Below the pieces are notes generated by a model. It was not told the origin of the DNA and searched no databases. It was given only the letters and a program-made list of their open reading frames with translations. DNA of 42,407 nucleotides from Gammaproteobacteria bacterium (lineage in GTDB: Bacteria; Pseudomonadota; Gammaproteobacteria; Pseudomonadales; Azotimanducaceae). Of the stretch, positions 42,176 through 42,407 are shown piece by piece. The position numbers and the translations under genes are program-made. Position 1 is the first letter of the stretch; each line of letters opens with the position of its first letter. Where the stretch lies: contig JAPPHD010000054.1 of NCBI GenBank assembly GCA_028821125.1, positions 1 to 42,407 on the forward strand, in the 5' to 3' direction.

Positions 42176-42407
42176 CTATGCGAACGAAGTGTCCGGCCCC
42201 GCGGGCACGACCCGCGTGGGATTCAAGATGGCGTGACTGCCGTAGTAGTGCTGCTTGATGTGGTCGAGAAACACGGTATCCGCGATGCCGGGCATCGAAT
42301 GGAGCCGCCGCGTATGGGCCCAGAGGTTGGGGTAGTCGACCAGGCGACGGACATTGCACTTGAAGTGACCGTGGTAGACGGCATCTCATGCCCGGTTCCG
42401 CCGCCGG
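42176..42407 (-). pseudogene. Glutathionyl-hydroquinone reductase, C-terminal fragment
   Basis: From 42385 leftward, 69 residues match the C-terminal domain of the ECM4/YqjG/PcpF family: HFKCNVRRLVDYPNLWAHTR, GIADTV, DHIKQHYYGSH and NPTRVVPAGP before TAG at 42176. These enzymes use glutathione to reduce glutathionyl-hydroquinones. Just upstream in frame is TGA (42386-42388), where the family continues with R-F-D, and the 19 bases to the window end do not read on. So the gene is either broken here or frameshifted. It is convergent with the MetE-cupin gene. Confidence 0.78.

Overview
The window is a GC-rich stretch of Gram-negative chromosome. Three things show an outer membrane: two TonB-dependent receptors, several lipoprotein signal peptides, and a Tat-type signal on a periplasmic enzyme. 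Gene style (DUF885, S9 and M19 peptidases, spinster-type MFS, FecI-like sigma factor, DUF35-thiolase pair) fits a heterotrophic proteobacterium, most likely gammaproteobacterial. The exact lineage cannot be read from this sequence alone. No rRNA, tRNA, CRISPR array or intact insertion sequence was found.

Layout. (1) 1-3100 is an accessory edge: a JetD-like TOPRIM protein of the Wadjet type whose partners lie outside the window, an unknown gene, an AHSA1/SRPBCC protein and a BrnT/BrnA toxin-antitoxin pair. (2) 3349-11237 holds secreted hydrolases: a beta-lactamase-fold lipoprotein, a CocE/S15 hydrolase, and an S9 peptidase overlapping an M19 dipeptidase. (3) 11276-15490, all minus strand: thiolase-like protein, DUF35 partner, esterase and MFS permease, probably one operon. 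(4) 15668-22280: DUF427 protein, TonB receptor, DUF885 lipoprotein and a second S9 peptidase. (5) 22385-24385 is a scar: a DUF899 gene cut off in mid-domain, an AT-rich segment, a perfect 14-bp-stem hairpin and a DUF4143 AAA+ ATPase. (6) 24436-33688: a SpdH-like FAD oxidoreductase, a divergent ECF sigma factor, then M19 dipeptidase, gamma-glutamyltransferase-like (GGT) lipoprotein, third S9 peptidase and a small coiled-coil membrane protein. (7) 33753-40328, minus strand: M19 dipeptidase, DUF819 permease, GGT and TonB receptor in transcription order. (8) 40574-42407 is a second scarred zone: a 5'-truncated YoeB toxin, a MetE-like/cupin fusion and a glutathionyl-hydroquinone reductase fragment.

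Functionally the centre is a peptide and gamma-glutamyl scavenging island. Outer-membrane receptors would import peptides or conjugates. Periplasmic S9, S15, DUF885 and GGT enzymes would trim them, permeases (MFS, DUF819) would carry products across the inner membrane, and M19 proteins without signal peptides would finish dipeptides in the cytosol. M19 and GGT occur together twice, and M19 with S9 once. Two of the three M19 proteins lack the canonical metal ligands, and one GGT appears to have Ser where the catalytic Thr belongs.

The least expected single gene is 40910-42130. Its methionine-synthase-like barrel runs straight into a cupin, joined at a shared Arg-His-x-His string, and it has lost two of the four expected zinc ligands.
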